In this document: positions 55,449 through 63,043 of the stretch, one piece after another
How the letters are laid out: each line of letters begins with the position of its first letter
How positions within the stretch are numbered: position 1 is the first letter of the stretch
The notes under the pieces: generated by a model
Told to the model about the DNA's origin: nothing
Seen by the model: the letters and a program-made list of their open reading frames with translations, nothing else
Databases searched by the model: none
Position numbers and translations under genes: made by a program
Origin: Alphaproteobacteria bacterium
GTDB lineage: Bacteria > Pseudomonadota > Alphaproteobacteria > Puniceispirillales > Puniceispirillaceae
Length of the DNA: 63,562 nt
Assembly (NCBI GenBank): GCA_009920665.1
Contig: RFZL01000008.1
Location: 1 to 63,562, forward strand
Direction of reading: 5' to 3'

Positions 55449-56867
55449 ATGTCGCCCTCTGCAACCCAGCGTGCCACCAAGATTGTTGCCACCATCGGGA
55501 CGAAGAGTGGCACGCCCGACATGCTGCGGGCGCTGGCCGAGGCCGGGGTGAATGTCTTCCGGCTGAATTTCTCGCATGGCACACAGGCCGAACATGCCAC
55601 GCGCATCCGGGCCATCCGCGATTTGGAAGAGGCAACCGGTCACCCGAGCTGTATTCTGGCCGATCTGCAGGGGCCAAAGCACCGCATTGGCGAGGTGGCC
55701 GAGGGGGTGGTGCTGGCGGTCGGTGACAGTTTCGTCTTTGACAAATCAATGGCGACCGGTGACGCCGGTCGTGTCGGGCTCCCGCATCCGGAGATTTTTG
55801 CTGCGCTGACACCCGGTGCCAGACTGTTGATCGATGATGGCAAACTCGTCCTGCGGGTCACCGCCATCGACAATGACAGCTTTACCACTGTCGTCGAGGT
55901 TGGCGGCGCGCTGAGCAGCCGCAAAGGCGTCAATCTGCCGGATATGGTGATTGCCAGCCCGCCATTGACTGACAAGGACCATGATGATCTCGCCTTCGCG
56001 CTCGCGCATGGTGTTGACTGGGTGGCGCTGTCCTTTGTCCAGCGCGCCAGCGATATTCTGGACGTCAAGGCCCGGATTGATGGCCGTGCGGCATTGATGG
56101 CGAAGATCGAGAAGCCGGCCGCGCTGGCGGAACTGTCGGACATTATCGCGGCGTCGGACGGAATCATGGTGGCGCGCGGCGATCTTGGCGTCGAAATGCC
56201 GCCTGAGGATGTGCCCGGATTGCAGAAGCAGATCATTGCCGAATGCCGGATGGTCGGCAAGCCGGTGGTGGTGGCGACACAGATGCTGGAATCGATGATC
56301 ACCAGCCCGACCCCGACCCGTGCCGAAGCGTCGGACGTTGCCGGTGCGGTCTTTGACGGGGCGGACGCTGTCATGCTGTCGGCCGAGACCGCCGTTGGTA
56401 CGTTTCCGGTGGAGTCGGTGCAAATCATGGCGCGGATCGTCGTGGCTGCGGAGCGCCATATCGCCGGACATCCGGAAACCGCGCCGCCGAAGCTGCCGAC
56501 CGAGCCAAGCCTGTATCACGCTGTCGCGCTGGCCACCGTGTCACTGGCCGAAACGGTCGGTGCCGAAGTGATCATCGCCTTTTCGACCTCCGGCAATACC
56601 GCTGTACGGATCGCCCGCGAACGCCCGCAGATCCCGTTCTTCGTGCTGTCACCCTTCGTCGAGGTGCGCCGCCGGCTGGCCATCCTGTGGGGCACGCAGA
56701 CCGCCGCCAGCACGATCACCGAGGATTTCGAGGCCGCCATCGCCGAGGGGGTGCAGGAAATCACCGACCGCGAGATCGCTGCCACCGGATCGCACGCGGT
56801 GATCGTTGCCGGCATGCCGTTCGGTATCGCCGGCACCACGAATTCCATCCGGGTGACGGTTCTCTAG
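55449..56867 (+). CDS. pyk: Pyruvate kinase
   Basis: A 472-residue glycolytic enzyme that makes ATP and pyruvate from phosphoenolpyruvate. ATKIVATIGTKSG and NVFRLNFSHG open the barrel, MAKIEKPAAL holds the catalytic Lys, MVARGDLGVE and ATQMLESM follow, and the C-terminal domain ends GTTNSIRVTVL. ATG 55449 follows AGGAA; a GTG at 55431 is in frame but less well placed. Confidence 0.95.
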   Translation: MSPSATQRATKIVATIGTKSGTPDMLRALAEAGVNVFRLNFSHGTQAEHATRIRAIRDLEEATGHPSCILADLQGPKHRIGEVAEGVVLAVGDSFVFDKSMATGDAGRVGLPHPEIFAALTPGARLLIDDGKLVLRVTAIDNDSFTTVVEVGGALSSRKGVNLPDMVIASPPLTDKDHDDLAFALAHGVDWVALSFVQRASDILDVKARIDGRAALMAKIEKPAALAELSDIIAASDGIMVARGDLGVEMPPEDVPGLQKQIIAECRMVGKPVVVATQMLESMITSPTPTRAEASDVAGAVFDGADAVMLSAETAVGTFPVESVQIMARIVVAAERHIAGHPETAPPKLPTEPSLYHAVALATVSLAETVGAEVIIAFSTSGNTAVRIARERPQIPFFVLSPFVEVRRRLAILWGTQTAASTITEDFEAAIAEGVQEITDREIAATGSHAVIVAGMPFGIAGTTNSIRVTVL

Positions 56868-56974
56868 CGCCCCCCATATTGTGATCAATTTGCGATTGCA
56901 TTTGCCGCCGCAAGCCTGTTCAACTTTCGGACATCAACACCAAAACTATCAACGCCAAACAGGGGGGATGTCTG

Positions 56975-57934
56975 ATGGTGAAAGTCGGCTTTATCGGGCT
57001 TGGCAATGTTGGCGGCAAGCTGGCTGGCAGCCTGCTTCGCAACGGGATCGACCTGACGGTTCGCGATCTGGATCATGATGCGGCGAAACCCTTTCTCGAG
57101 GGCGGAGCGGTCTGGGGCGAGAGCCCGCGAGCCATGGCGCAAGCCTGTGATGTGATCATCACCTGTTTGCCGTCACCGGCGGCCAGTGCCGCCGTCATGG
57201 AAGCTGAGGATGGCATCCTTGCCGGGTTGGGACCGGACAAGATCTGGGCCGAGATGAGCACCACCGACGAGGCCGAGGTGACACGGCTCGGCGCGAAGGT
57301 GGCGGCCACTGGCGCCGCCGCCGTTGATTGTCCGGTCTCCGGTGGCTGCCACCGTGCGGCGACCGGCAATATTGCCATCTTCGCCGGCTGTGACCGGCCG
57401 GTGTTCGAGCGCATGCTGCCGGTGCTGACGGTGATGGGGCGGCGGATCCTGCATACCGGGCCGCTGGGATCGGCATCCAAGCTCAAGGTGATGACGAATT
57501 ATCTGGCTACGGCGAATCTGATCACGCTGTGCGAGGCGCTCGTGACCTGCAAGGCGACAGGACTTGATCTGAACACCACCTATGAGGCGATCCGTATTTC
57601 CTCGGGCAATTCATTCGTTCATGAAACCGAGAGCCAGGTTATCCTGAATGGCAGCCGCGACATCAATTTCACGATGGATCTGGTGATCAAGGATATCAGC
57701 CTGTTCCAGGAACTTGCCGACCGTGCCGGTGTGCCACTTGAAATTTCGCCGCTGATGATCGAGATCTTCAAGGACGGGGCGGCGCGTTATGGCGAGCGTG
57801 AATGGTCGCCAAACATCATCCGGCGCCTTGAAGAGGCGACCGGGCTTGATATCAGCGCGCCCGGCTTTCCCGATGAAATGGTTGATGATGAGCCCGAGGA
57901 AGCCGGGCATGAGGTAGTGCCGAACCGCGGCTAG
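56975..57934 (+). CDS. 3-hydroxyisobutyrate dehydrogenase-like beta-hydroxyacid dehydrogenase
   Basis: A 319-residue NAD(P)-dependent enzyme. FIGLGNVGGKLAGSLLRNG (6-24) binds the nucleotide, CPVSGG binds substrate, and the catalytic Lys is in SASKLKVMTNYL. The extended C-terminus is acidic. Candidate substrates include 3-hydroxyisobutyrate, tartronate semialdehyde or 3-hydroxypropionate; the last would link to acrylate metabolism, but this is speculation. GGGGGG upstream serves as ribosome-binding site. Confidence 0.85.
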   Translation: MVKVGFIGLGNVGGKLAGSLLRNGIDLTVRDLDHDAAKPFLEGGAVWGESPRAMAQACDVIITCLPSPAASAAVMEAEDGILAGLGPDKIWAEMSTTDEAEVTRLGAKVAATGAAAVDCPVSGGCHRAATGNIAIFAGCDRPVFERMLPVLTVMGRRILHTGPLGSASKLKVMTNYLATANLITLCEALVTCKATGLDLNTTYEAIRISSGNSFVHETESQVILNGSRDINFTMDLVIKDISLFQELADRAGVPLEISPLMIEIFKDGAARYGEREWSPNIIRRLEEATGLDISAPGFPDEMVDDEPEEAGHEVVPNRG

Positions 57935-58743
57935 TCACGATCTCCTGCCTCGAGGATGGTGACCGCCATATCCTCGATACCGTCCGGTGGTACGGACAGC
58001 CGCGCCGTGATCTTGCGCGCGCCACCCGGTGCCAGCGCGGCTTCGCGGATAGCGATCGGGCGTGAAATGACAGTCTTGCCCGCCATGTCGAGAAGGCTGA
58101 CCTCCACGCGCTCGGGCGCGCCGGCGGCGGTGCCGAGATTGGCCAGGGTGACAGTCACCAGAACCGCACCGTCGCCGCCGTCAAGCGCGGTCTCGAAATC
58201 CGCCGCGATGACCGCGAAATATGGTGTTGGGCTGACCACCAGTCCGAAGGGTGTTGGCAATGGCGGCGTGATCCTGAAGATCGCGCTGGCGGCAAAACCG
58301 GCAAGCAGGATGCCGGCCAGCATCAGCGCCAGCAATGTGCCGGCGATCCTCTGCGTCTGCGATGGCGGCGGCGGCGACGCCGGCAGATCGGCAAGCGCAT
58401 CGACGCGGCCGATGTCATCAGGTTGCATCAGATGCCGGCAATGCGGGCATTCCACCATCACCGCTTCTCCGGCCTTCAGCGGCGGCACCGACAGGGTCTC
58501 GCCGCAGCCGGTGCAGACACCCATCCGCGGATTTGGATTCGGCCGGCTTGGCCTTGCCGCGGCCGCTGTCGGTGAATTGTCGTTCAGCGGCTGAAAGATC
58601 TCGTCACATTTGTGACAGGCAATCCGGATCTGCTGGCCGGCGTTGTGTGCCCGTACCACAAGGTCCTTTTGCACGGCGCATTGGGCACCGCAGGCTGGAC
58701 AGCGATGGATGTCGCTCTGCGGGGTATCCAGAATCAGGGTCAT
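57931..58743 (-). CDS. Zinc-ribbon membrane protein
   Basis: A 270-residue protein of unknown function. Two four-Cys ribbons are visible: CPAC/CHKC (about 15-49) and CTGC/CPHC (about 77-102). One TM helix (about 133-153) is followed by an extracytoplasmic beta-rich domain (about 160-268) like DUF3426-type modules. Several in-frame ATGs with the same following bases exist upstream because the start is inside a tandem repeat; I used 58743, the one nearest the conserved Cys motif. It overlaps the dehydrogenase 3' end by 4 nt. Confidence 0.75.
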   Translation of the reverse strand: MTLILDTPQSDIHRCPACGAQCAVQKDLVVRAHNAGQQIRIACHKCDEIFQPLNDNSPTAAAARPSRPNPNPRMGVCTGCGETLSVPPLKAGEAVMVECPHCRHLMQPDDIGRVDALADLPASPPPPSQTQRIAGTLLALMLAGILLAGFAASAIFRITPPLPTPFGLVVSPTPYFAVIAADFETALDGGDGAVLVTVTLANLGTAAGAPERVEVSLLDMAGKTVISRPIAIREAALAPGGARKITARLSVPPDGIEDMAVTILEAGDRD

Positions 58744-58792
58744 GGGGTCGGGGTCAGGGTCATGGCGTCAGGGTCATGGGGTCAGGGTCAAT
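58734..58792. repeat. 14-bp-type tandem repeat at the zinc-ribbon gene start
   Basis: TCAGGGTCATGG units recur at irregular 14-20-bp steps. On the reverse strand they give repeated ATGACCCTGA, the same context as the gene's start codon. Confidence 0.85.
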
Positions 58793-58905
58793 GAGAGGAT
58801 GCCCTGTCAGCCTGTCAGGATGATGATGATTGTCGACACCACTCTACGGGATGGGTGCGACCTGTCAATCAGCGCCGACGGCACCCTGGCGCCGGTGCGT
58901 TCGCC

Positions 58906-58959
58906 ATGCCCGATCAGATTATAATGCCCGATCAGATTATAATGCCCGATCAGATTATA
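58906..58959 (-). repeat. Three perfect 18-bp repeats carrying TATAAT
   Basis: ATGCCCGATCAGATTATA is present three times without mismatch (58906, 58924, 58942). On the reverse strand each unit gives TATAATCTGATCGGGC, so three consensus -10 boxes stand in a row. The first unit also supplies the stop codon of the TPR gene, and the array lies about 165 bp upstream of the zinc-ribbon gene. Confidence 0.95.
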
Positions 58960-59542
58960 ATGGTTGTCCGCGAAGTTGCTGGCGAAGCTGTCTTGCGACG
59001 TCCATCGCCTGCTCAAGATGCGGGTTGACCTGCAACGCCGCTTCGAATGCCTGCAGCGCCCCTGCCGGATCGCCGTTGCGCAAACTGATCATGCCGAGGC
59101 CGCTCAGCGCCCCGAAATGCCGCGGTTCAAGGTCGATCACGCGGGCGATATCACGGCGTGAACCGGTATCGTCACCAAGCAGAAACCGCACGGTTGCGCG
59201 CTTGTTCCAGGCCTCGGCGAAATCTGGACGCTTATAGACAAGTTGGCTGAATATCTGTTCGGCGCCGTCAAGAACGCCCCGGCTCATCAGCGCCATACCA
59301 CTCTGCATCAGCCTGTCGGCATCGGCATCGCCGTCGGACGCGATCCAGCGTGTCCAGATTTCCGATGTCAGCTGTTCTGCCTCGGCGTGGCTGGTTGTCC
59401 GCGCAAGTTCGGTGAAGAGACGATCCAATGCCGGATCGGTCTGGTCGCCGGCGGCTGGCAATCCCCAGCCCATAATGATCAGGCATATCGCGACGCACGC
59501 CCCGGTGAAGCCGTTTCCACGGATTGAATCGCCGGAATTCAT
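58955..59542 (-). CDS. Secreted TPR protein
   Basis: A 195-residue protein with a signal peptide (about 1-32, ending GLPAAGDQ) and TPR-like repeats (about 80-190; IFSQLVYKRPDFAEAWNKRA, ALQAFEAALQVNPHLEQA). No enzymatic motif. ATG 59542 is chosen because it gives a good signal peptide; in-frame ATGs at 59557 and 59566 exist. The stop codon is inside the 18-bp repeat array. Confidence 0.75.
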   Translation of the reverse strand: MNSGDSIRGNGFTGACVAICLIIMGWGLPAAGDQTDPALDRLFTELARTTSHAEAEQLTSEIWTRWIASDGDADADRLMQSGMALMSRGVLDGAEQIFSQLVYKRPDFAEAWNKRATVRFLLGDDTGSRRDIARVIDLEPRHFGALSGLGMISLRNGDPAGALQAFEAALQVNPHLEQAMDVARQLRQQLRGQPL

Positions 59543-59755
59543 ACCTGTCTGCCACATCTTGTCCATAAGGTTGATATGGGGCGTTTTGGAAAACTTCCAA
59601 GTCAACCATATGGCCGCAGCAGGAAGATACCGAAAGGGTGGCGGCGCGGCGTTTATGAAGAGCCGTTGCCTTCGAGGGCTGGCAGCGTTTGTCTCAGAAG
59701 ATAAAATGCCCTAAAATTCGCAGCGTAGAATCTGGGCGCTGTCCCGAGGTCCGCC

Positions 59756-60046
59756 ATGACGCCACATATCCGTAATTCCACCATCACCCCGTTGCTGTCC
59801 GCAATGATGGTGAGCCCTTCATGGGCTGACCACAACCGGACCAGTGACCGGACCAGTGACCGGGCAAGTGACCGGGCGGATGACCGGGCCCTGCATACCC
59901 TTGCCGGCGGGCGCCATGACACCGGTCTGGTTATGCGGCAGACCGTGGCAGGATGGATGGTGGTCAACATTCTGTCCGGCCGCCGGTTCGACTGGCTGTT
60001 CGATCGGGGGCCATGCCTCGATAAAGCCCTGTCAGGTGCGCAATAG
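59756..60046 (+). CDS. Small hypothetical protein with Asp-Arg-Thr-Ser repeats
   Basis: A 96-residue frame with GAGG 6 nt before its ATG. A 12-bp repeat encodes DRTSDRTSDRASDRADDR at about 30-47; the rest is unlike known families. A possible signal sequence at 1-24. It may be a real small secreted protein or a chance frame. Confidence 0.35.
   Translation: MTPHIRNSTITPLLSAMMVSPSWADHNRTSDRTSDRASDRADDRALHTLAGGRHDTGLVMRQTVAGWMVVNILSGRRFDWLFDRGPCLDKALSGAQ
59837..59884. repeat. 12-bp tandem repeat, four copies
   Basis: CGGACCAGTGAC occurs twice exactly, then as CGGGCAAGTGAC and CGGGCGGATGAC. The 12-bp period keeps the reading frame of the small hypothetical gene. Confidence 0.9.
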
Positions 60047-60051
60047 CCCAC

Positions 60052-60327
60052 ATGGTGAAGCCCCGCTCCAGATCAGGGCTTTTCATGCGGCTCTTCGTGC
60101 TTTGCGGGTCGGTAGCGATATTTGGTGCCGCTGTCGCCACATTCACCTTTTACAGCTATCGTACAGCGCTGACGAATGACCGGCTGGCGGCGGAACTGAC
60201 CGCGCAGGCACATGCCATCGCCCCGCTTGCCAGCGCGCGGCTGGAAATCGGCGATGGCGGCCAGCACCACCTTTTTGCCGATCGCCGTCAGATCCGGCAT
60301 TCCGGTAAAATGCCACTCGGCAGGTGA
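60052..60327 (+). pseudogene. 5' fragment of a membrane-anchored protein gene
   Basis: The frame starts normally (ATG 60052 or 60085) and encodes a TM helix (FMRLFVLCGSVAIFGAAVAT region, about 11-30) with a short helical region. At about 60256 it runs into DNA that belongs, in the other direction, to a rhodanese gene, so everything after about residue 68 is not part of the original protein. Confidence 0.5.
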
Positions 60328-60405
60328 CCGGCAATCGACAAGAATGGCCTCGTCGTGACTGGCGAGTTCGGCATAGGTTTCGGCTGGCGTGAGCTCGCGA
60401 AACAT
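60073..60405 (-). pseudogene. Truncated rhodanese-like protein
   Basis: The first 50 codons are a good rhodanese N-terminus: ELTPAETYAELASHDEAILV, then DCRSPAEWHFTGMPDL. A proper GGGGA ribosome-binding site precedes ATG 60405. Homology stops at about 60256; the active-site Cys loop expected about 60 residues further is missing. The remaining frame to 60073 is antisense to the other truncated gene. Confidence 0.65.
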
Positions 60406-60513
60406 CGCTTCCCCTTTGTGCGGCGTTCTGGCAGTTTGGTGCCTGACAGCTTCAGGCCCGGCACCATGTATCCGGCGTAGGGCACGGCATTAAGGCTAGC
60501 AAGGGTAACGGCC

Positions 60514-61506
60514 ATGATTAAAGCGATAATTGTCGAACAGTCCGAGGACCGGACCGTTGCGGCGGCGGTCCGGGACATCGAGGTCTCACAGCTTCCCGAT
60601 GATGGTGACGTCGATATCGCGGTGGAATATTCCAACATCAACTATAAGGACGGCTTGTGTCTCAATGGCCTTGGCGGTCTCGTCCGCAATTACCCGCATG
60701 TTCCGGGAATCGATTTCGCCGGCGAGGTGATTGCCAGCCGCGACCCGAATTTCAAGCCCGGCGACAAGGTGATCATGGGCGGCCAGCGTGGTGGTGAGGT
60801 GCGCTGGGGCGGCTACGCAACCCGGGCCAGCGAGAAGTCGGAACGGCTTGTTCATCTTCCCGAAGGCATGACAACTCGGGAATCGCAGATGCTTGGCACC
60901 GCCGGTTTCACCGCGATGCAGGCGATCATGAGGCTTGAGGCGAACGGCATGGCGCCGGAGGGCGGCGAGGTTCTTGTCACCGGTGCCGGCGGTGGTGTCG
61001 GTTCGATCGCGACGGTGTTGCTGGCCGGCCGCGGCTATCAGGTGGCGGCGATGACCGGGCGCGCCGAAATTGCCGACTATCTGACTGGCCTTGGCGCGAC
61101 GCGAATCGTCAGCCGTGCGGAGATGGCCGATGATCCCGGCAAGGTGATGGAATCGGCCGTCTGGGGCGGCTGTATCGATTGTGTCGGCGGCCAGCTTCTG
61201 GCGCGCGCCATCAAGCAGATGAAGAATGGCGCCGGTATCGCCTCGCTTGGCAACGCCGCCGGCGCGACGATGAATGCCAGCATCATCCCGTTCCTGCTTC
61301 GCGGGGTCTCTGTCTATGGCATCGATTCGGTAACCGTGCCGTTGCCACAGCGGGCCGAAATCTGGGCCGCGCTGGCGGCCGAAATGCCAAAGGATGTGCT
61401 GGCCGGCATGTGCAGCGAGATCGGTCTTGGCGAGGTTATCGACCATGGCCGCCAGATTCTGGATGGCAAGGTACGGGGCCGTATTGTCGTTGATGTGAAT
61501 CGCTAG
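60514..61506 (+). CDS. acuI: Acryloyl-CoA reductase AcuI (YhdH/MDR family)
   Basis: A 330-residue NADPH-dependent medium-chain reductase of the YhdH/AcuI branch. NINYKDGLCLNG and PGIDFAGEV are in the catalytic domain; GAGGGVGSIATVLLAGRGY binds the nucleotide. AcuI turns toxic acryloyl-CoA into propionyl-CoA after DMSP cleavage. The following dddP gene, 152 bp away on the same strand, supports this role. Start by AAGG 9 nt upstream. Confidence 0.88.
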   Translation: MIKAIIVEQSEDRTVAAAVRDIEVSQLPDDGDVDIAVEYSNINYKDGLCLNGLGGLVRNYPHVPGIDFAGEVIASRDPNFKPGDKVIMGGQRGGEVRWGGYATRASEKSERLVHLPEGMTTRESQMLGTAGFTAMQAIMRLEANGMAPEGGEVLVTGAGGGVGSIATVLLAGRGYQVAAMTGRAEIADYLTGLGATRIVSRAEMADDPGKVMESAVWGGCIDCVGGQLLARAIKQMKNGAGIASLGNAAGATMNASIIPFLLRGVSVYGIDSVTVPLPQRAEIWAALAAEMPKDVLAGMCSEIGLGEVIDHGRQILDGKVRGRIVVDVNR

Positions 61507-61552
61507 AATAAACCGGCGGTATGAACGGCAGGGGTGAACCGAATGATTGACA

Positions 61553-61587
61553 TGCTTGCCGTCCGGTCAAAACTGCTTGCCGTCCGG
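61553..61587. repeat. 21-bp-period direct repeat
   Basis: TGCTTGCCGTCCGG occurs at 61553-61566 and again at 61574-61587 in the acuI-dddP spacer. Confidence 0.85.
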
Positions 61588-61628
61588 ATTTAAAGGTCGC
61601 ACAGTTTTCCCGGTTGCAACGCAATCGG

Positions 61629-61652
61629 AATGATCAGGGGAATGATCGGGGG
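61629..61652. repeat. 12-bp duplication at the dddP ribosome-binding site
   Basis: AATGATCAGGGG is followed directly by AATGATCGGGGG. The second copy supplies the purine-rich GGGGG used as Shine-Dalgarno for dddP. Confidence 0.8.
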
Positions 61653-61658
61653 TGTGAC

Positions 61659-62987
61659 ATGGACCAGACCATCATAGGCTCCAACCGCAGGATCGACCCG
61701 ACAAGGCGGGCGCATCTGAAACCCGACCTGACACCGGACGATAATGACCGGGTTGAAATCGGCCCGACCGGGCTGGCATTCGCCGAATGGACGGCGGCCG
61801 GGCTGGCCGCCCCCGACATGCCGGCGCTTCGCGAATACAGGCTGTCGCGGCTGCAGGAACAGATCCGCCAGCATGATTGTGCCGGGCTGCTGTTGTTTGA
61901 CCCGCTGAACATCCGTTACGCCACCGACACCACCAACATGCAGCTCTGGATCGCGCATAACGCGGCGCGGGCCTGTTTCGTGCCGCCAGAAGGCGAGATG
62001 GTGCTGTGGGACTTCCATAATTGCGAGCATCTGTCGGCGCATCTGCCGCTTGTCGGCGAGGTGCGGCATGGCGCCAGCTTCTTCTATTTCGAGACCGGTG
62101 ACAGGACCGCCGACGCGGCGCGCCACTTTGTCGATGAGGTGATCTCGCTGATGCGCCGGCATGGCGGCGACAACCGGCGACTTGCCGTCGACAAGATCGA
62201 GCATGTCGGCTATGCGAATCTGATCCAGCAGGGGGTTGAGGTGCTGGAGGGGCAGAGGCTGACCGAACATGCCCGCTCGATCAAGAACGAGAACGAGGTG
62301 CGCGCCATGCGCTGCGCCATCCATGCCTGCGAGATGGCGGTCGATGAAATGCGGCTGGCGATGCGCCCCGGCGTGTCCGAGAATGAGATGTGGGCGGCGC
62401 TTCATGCCGGCAATATCAAGCGTGGCGGCGAATGGATCGAGACACGGATCCTGTCCTCCGGCCCGCGCACCAATCCCTGGTTTCAGGAATGTGGACCACG
62501 CATCATGCAGGAAGGCGACATGATGGCCTTCGATACCGACCTGATCGGCACCTATGGCTATTGCTGCGATATCTCGCGGAGCTGGATTGTCGGCGATGTC
62601 GCGCCAACCGACGAGCAGCGGGCGCTGTACCGCGTCGCCCATGATCATGTGATGACGAATATCGACCTCATCCGGCCGGGAATGAATTTTGCCGAGATGA
62701 CGGCAAAGGCGCATCGCCTTCCCGAAGCCTATCGGGCGCAGCGTTATGGCGTGATCGCGCATGGTGTCGGGCTGTGTGACGAATATCCCTGTGTCCGCTA
62801 TCCGGAGGATGTCGAGGCGCATGGCTATGAGGGCTGTTTTGCGCCCGGCATGACGCTGTGCGTCGAGGCCTATGTCGGCGCGGTTGGCGGGCGAGAGGGT
62901 GTCAAGCTCGAGGAGCAGGTGCTGGTCACCGAAACCGGCTGTGAGGTGCTGTCACGCTATCCGTATGAAGATGCGTTGCTGGCCTGA
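61659..62987 (+). CDS. dddP: DMSP lyase DddP (M24-fold)
   Basis: A 442-residue enzyme that cleaves dimethylsulfoniopropionate to DMS and acrylate. It has the creatinase/aminopeptidase fold but DddP-specific motifs: NDRVEIGPTGLAFAEW (29-44), FDPLNIRYATDTTNMQLW (80-97) and RTNPWFQECGPR (270-281). The metal ligands of studied DddP are all matched with a constant offset: Asp292, Asp294, Asp304, His368, Glu403 and Glu418. ATG 61659 follows GGGGGTG and gives the family length. Confidence 0.93.
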   Translation: MDQTIIGSNRRIDPTRRAHLKPDLTPDDNDRVEIGPTGLAFAEWTAAGLAAPDMPALREYRLSRLQEQIRQHDCAGLLLFDPLNIRYATDTTNMQLWIAHNAARACFVPPEGEMVLWDFHNCEHLSAHLPLVGEVRHGASFFYFETGDRTADAARHFVDEVISLMRRHGGDNRRLAVDKIEHVGYANLIQQGVEVLEGQRLTEHARSIKNENEVRAMRCAIHACEMAVDEMRLAMRPGVSENEMWAALHAGNIKRGGEWIETRILSSGPRTNPWFQECGPRIMQEGDMMAFDTDLIGTYGYCCDISRSWIVGDVAPTDEQRALYRVAHDHVMTNIDLIRPGMNFAEMTAKAHRLPEAYRAQRYGVIAHGVGLCDEYPCVRYPEDVEAHGYEGCFAPGMTLCVEAYVGAVGGREGVKLEEQVLVTETGCEVLSRYPYEDALLA

Positions 62988-63015
62988 GAGATGATCCGCT
63001 CTGACCGGCGGGGCC

Positions 63016-63043
63016 ATTTTTTGATGACCTATTTTTTGATGAC
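63016..63043. repeat. 15-bp duplication at the hpt 3' end
   Basis: ATTTTTTGATGACCT (63016-63030) is followed by ATTTTTTGATGAC (63031-63043). The inner copy encodes the last codons of hpt on the reverse strand; the outer copy is its 3' flank. Confidence 0.88.
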
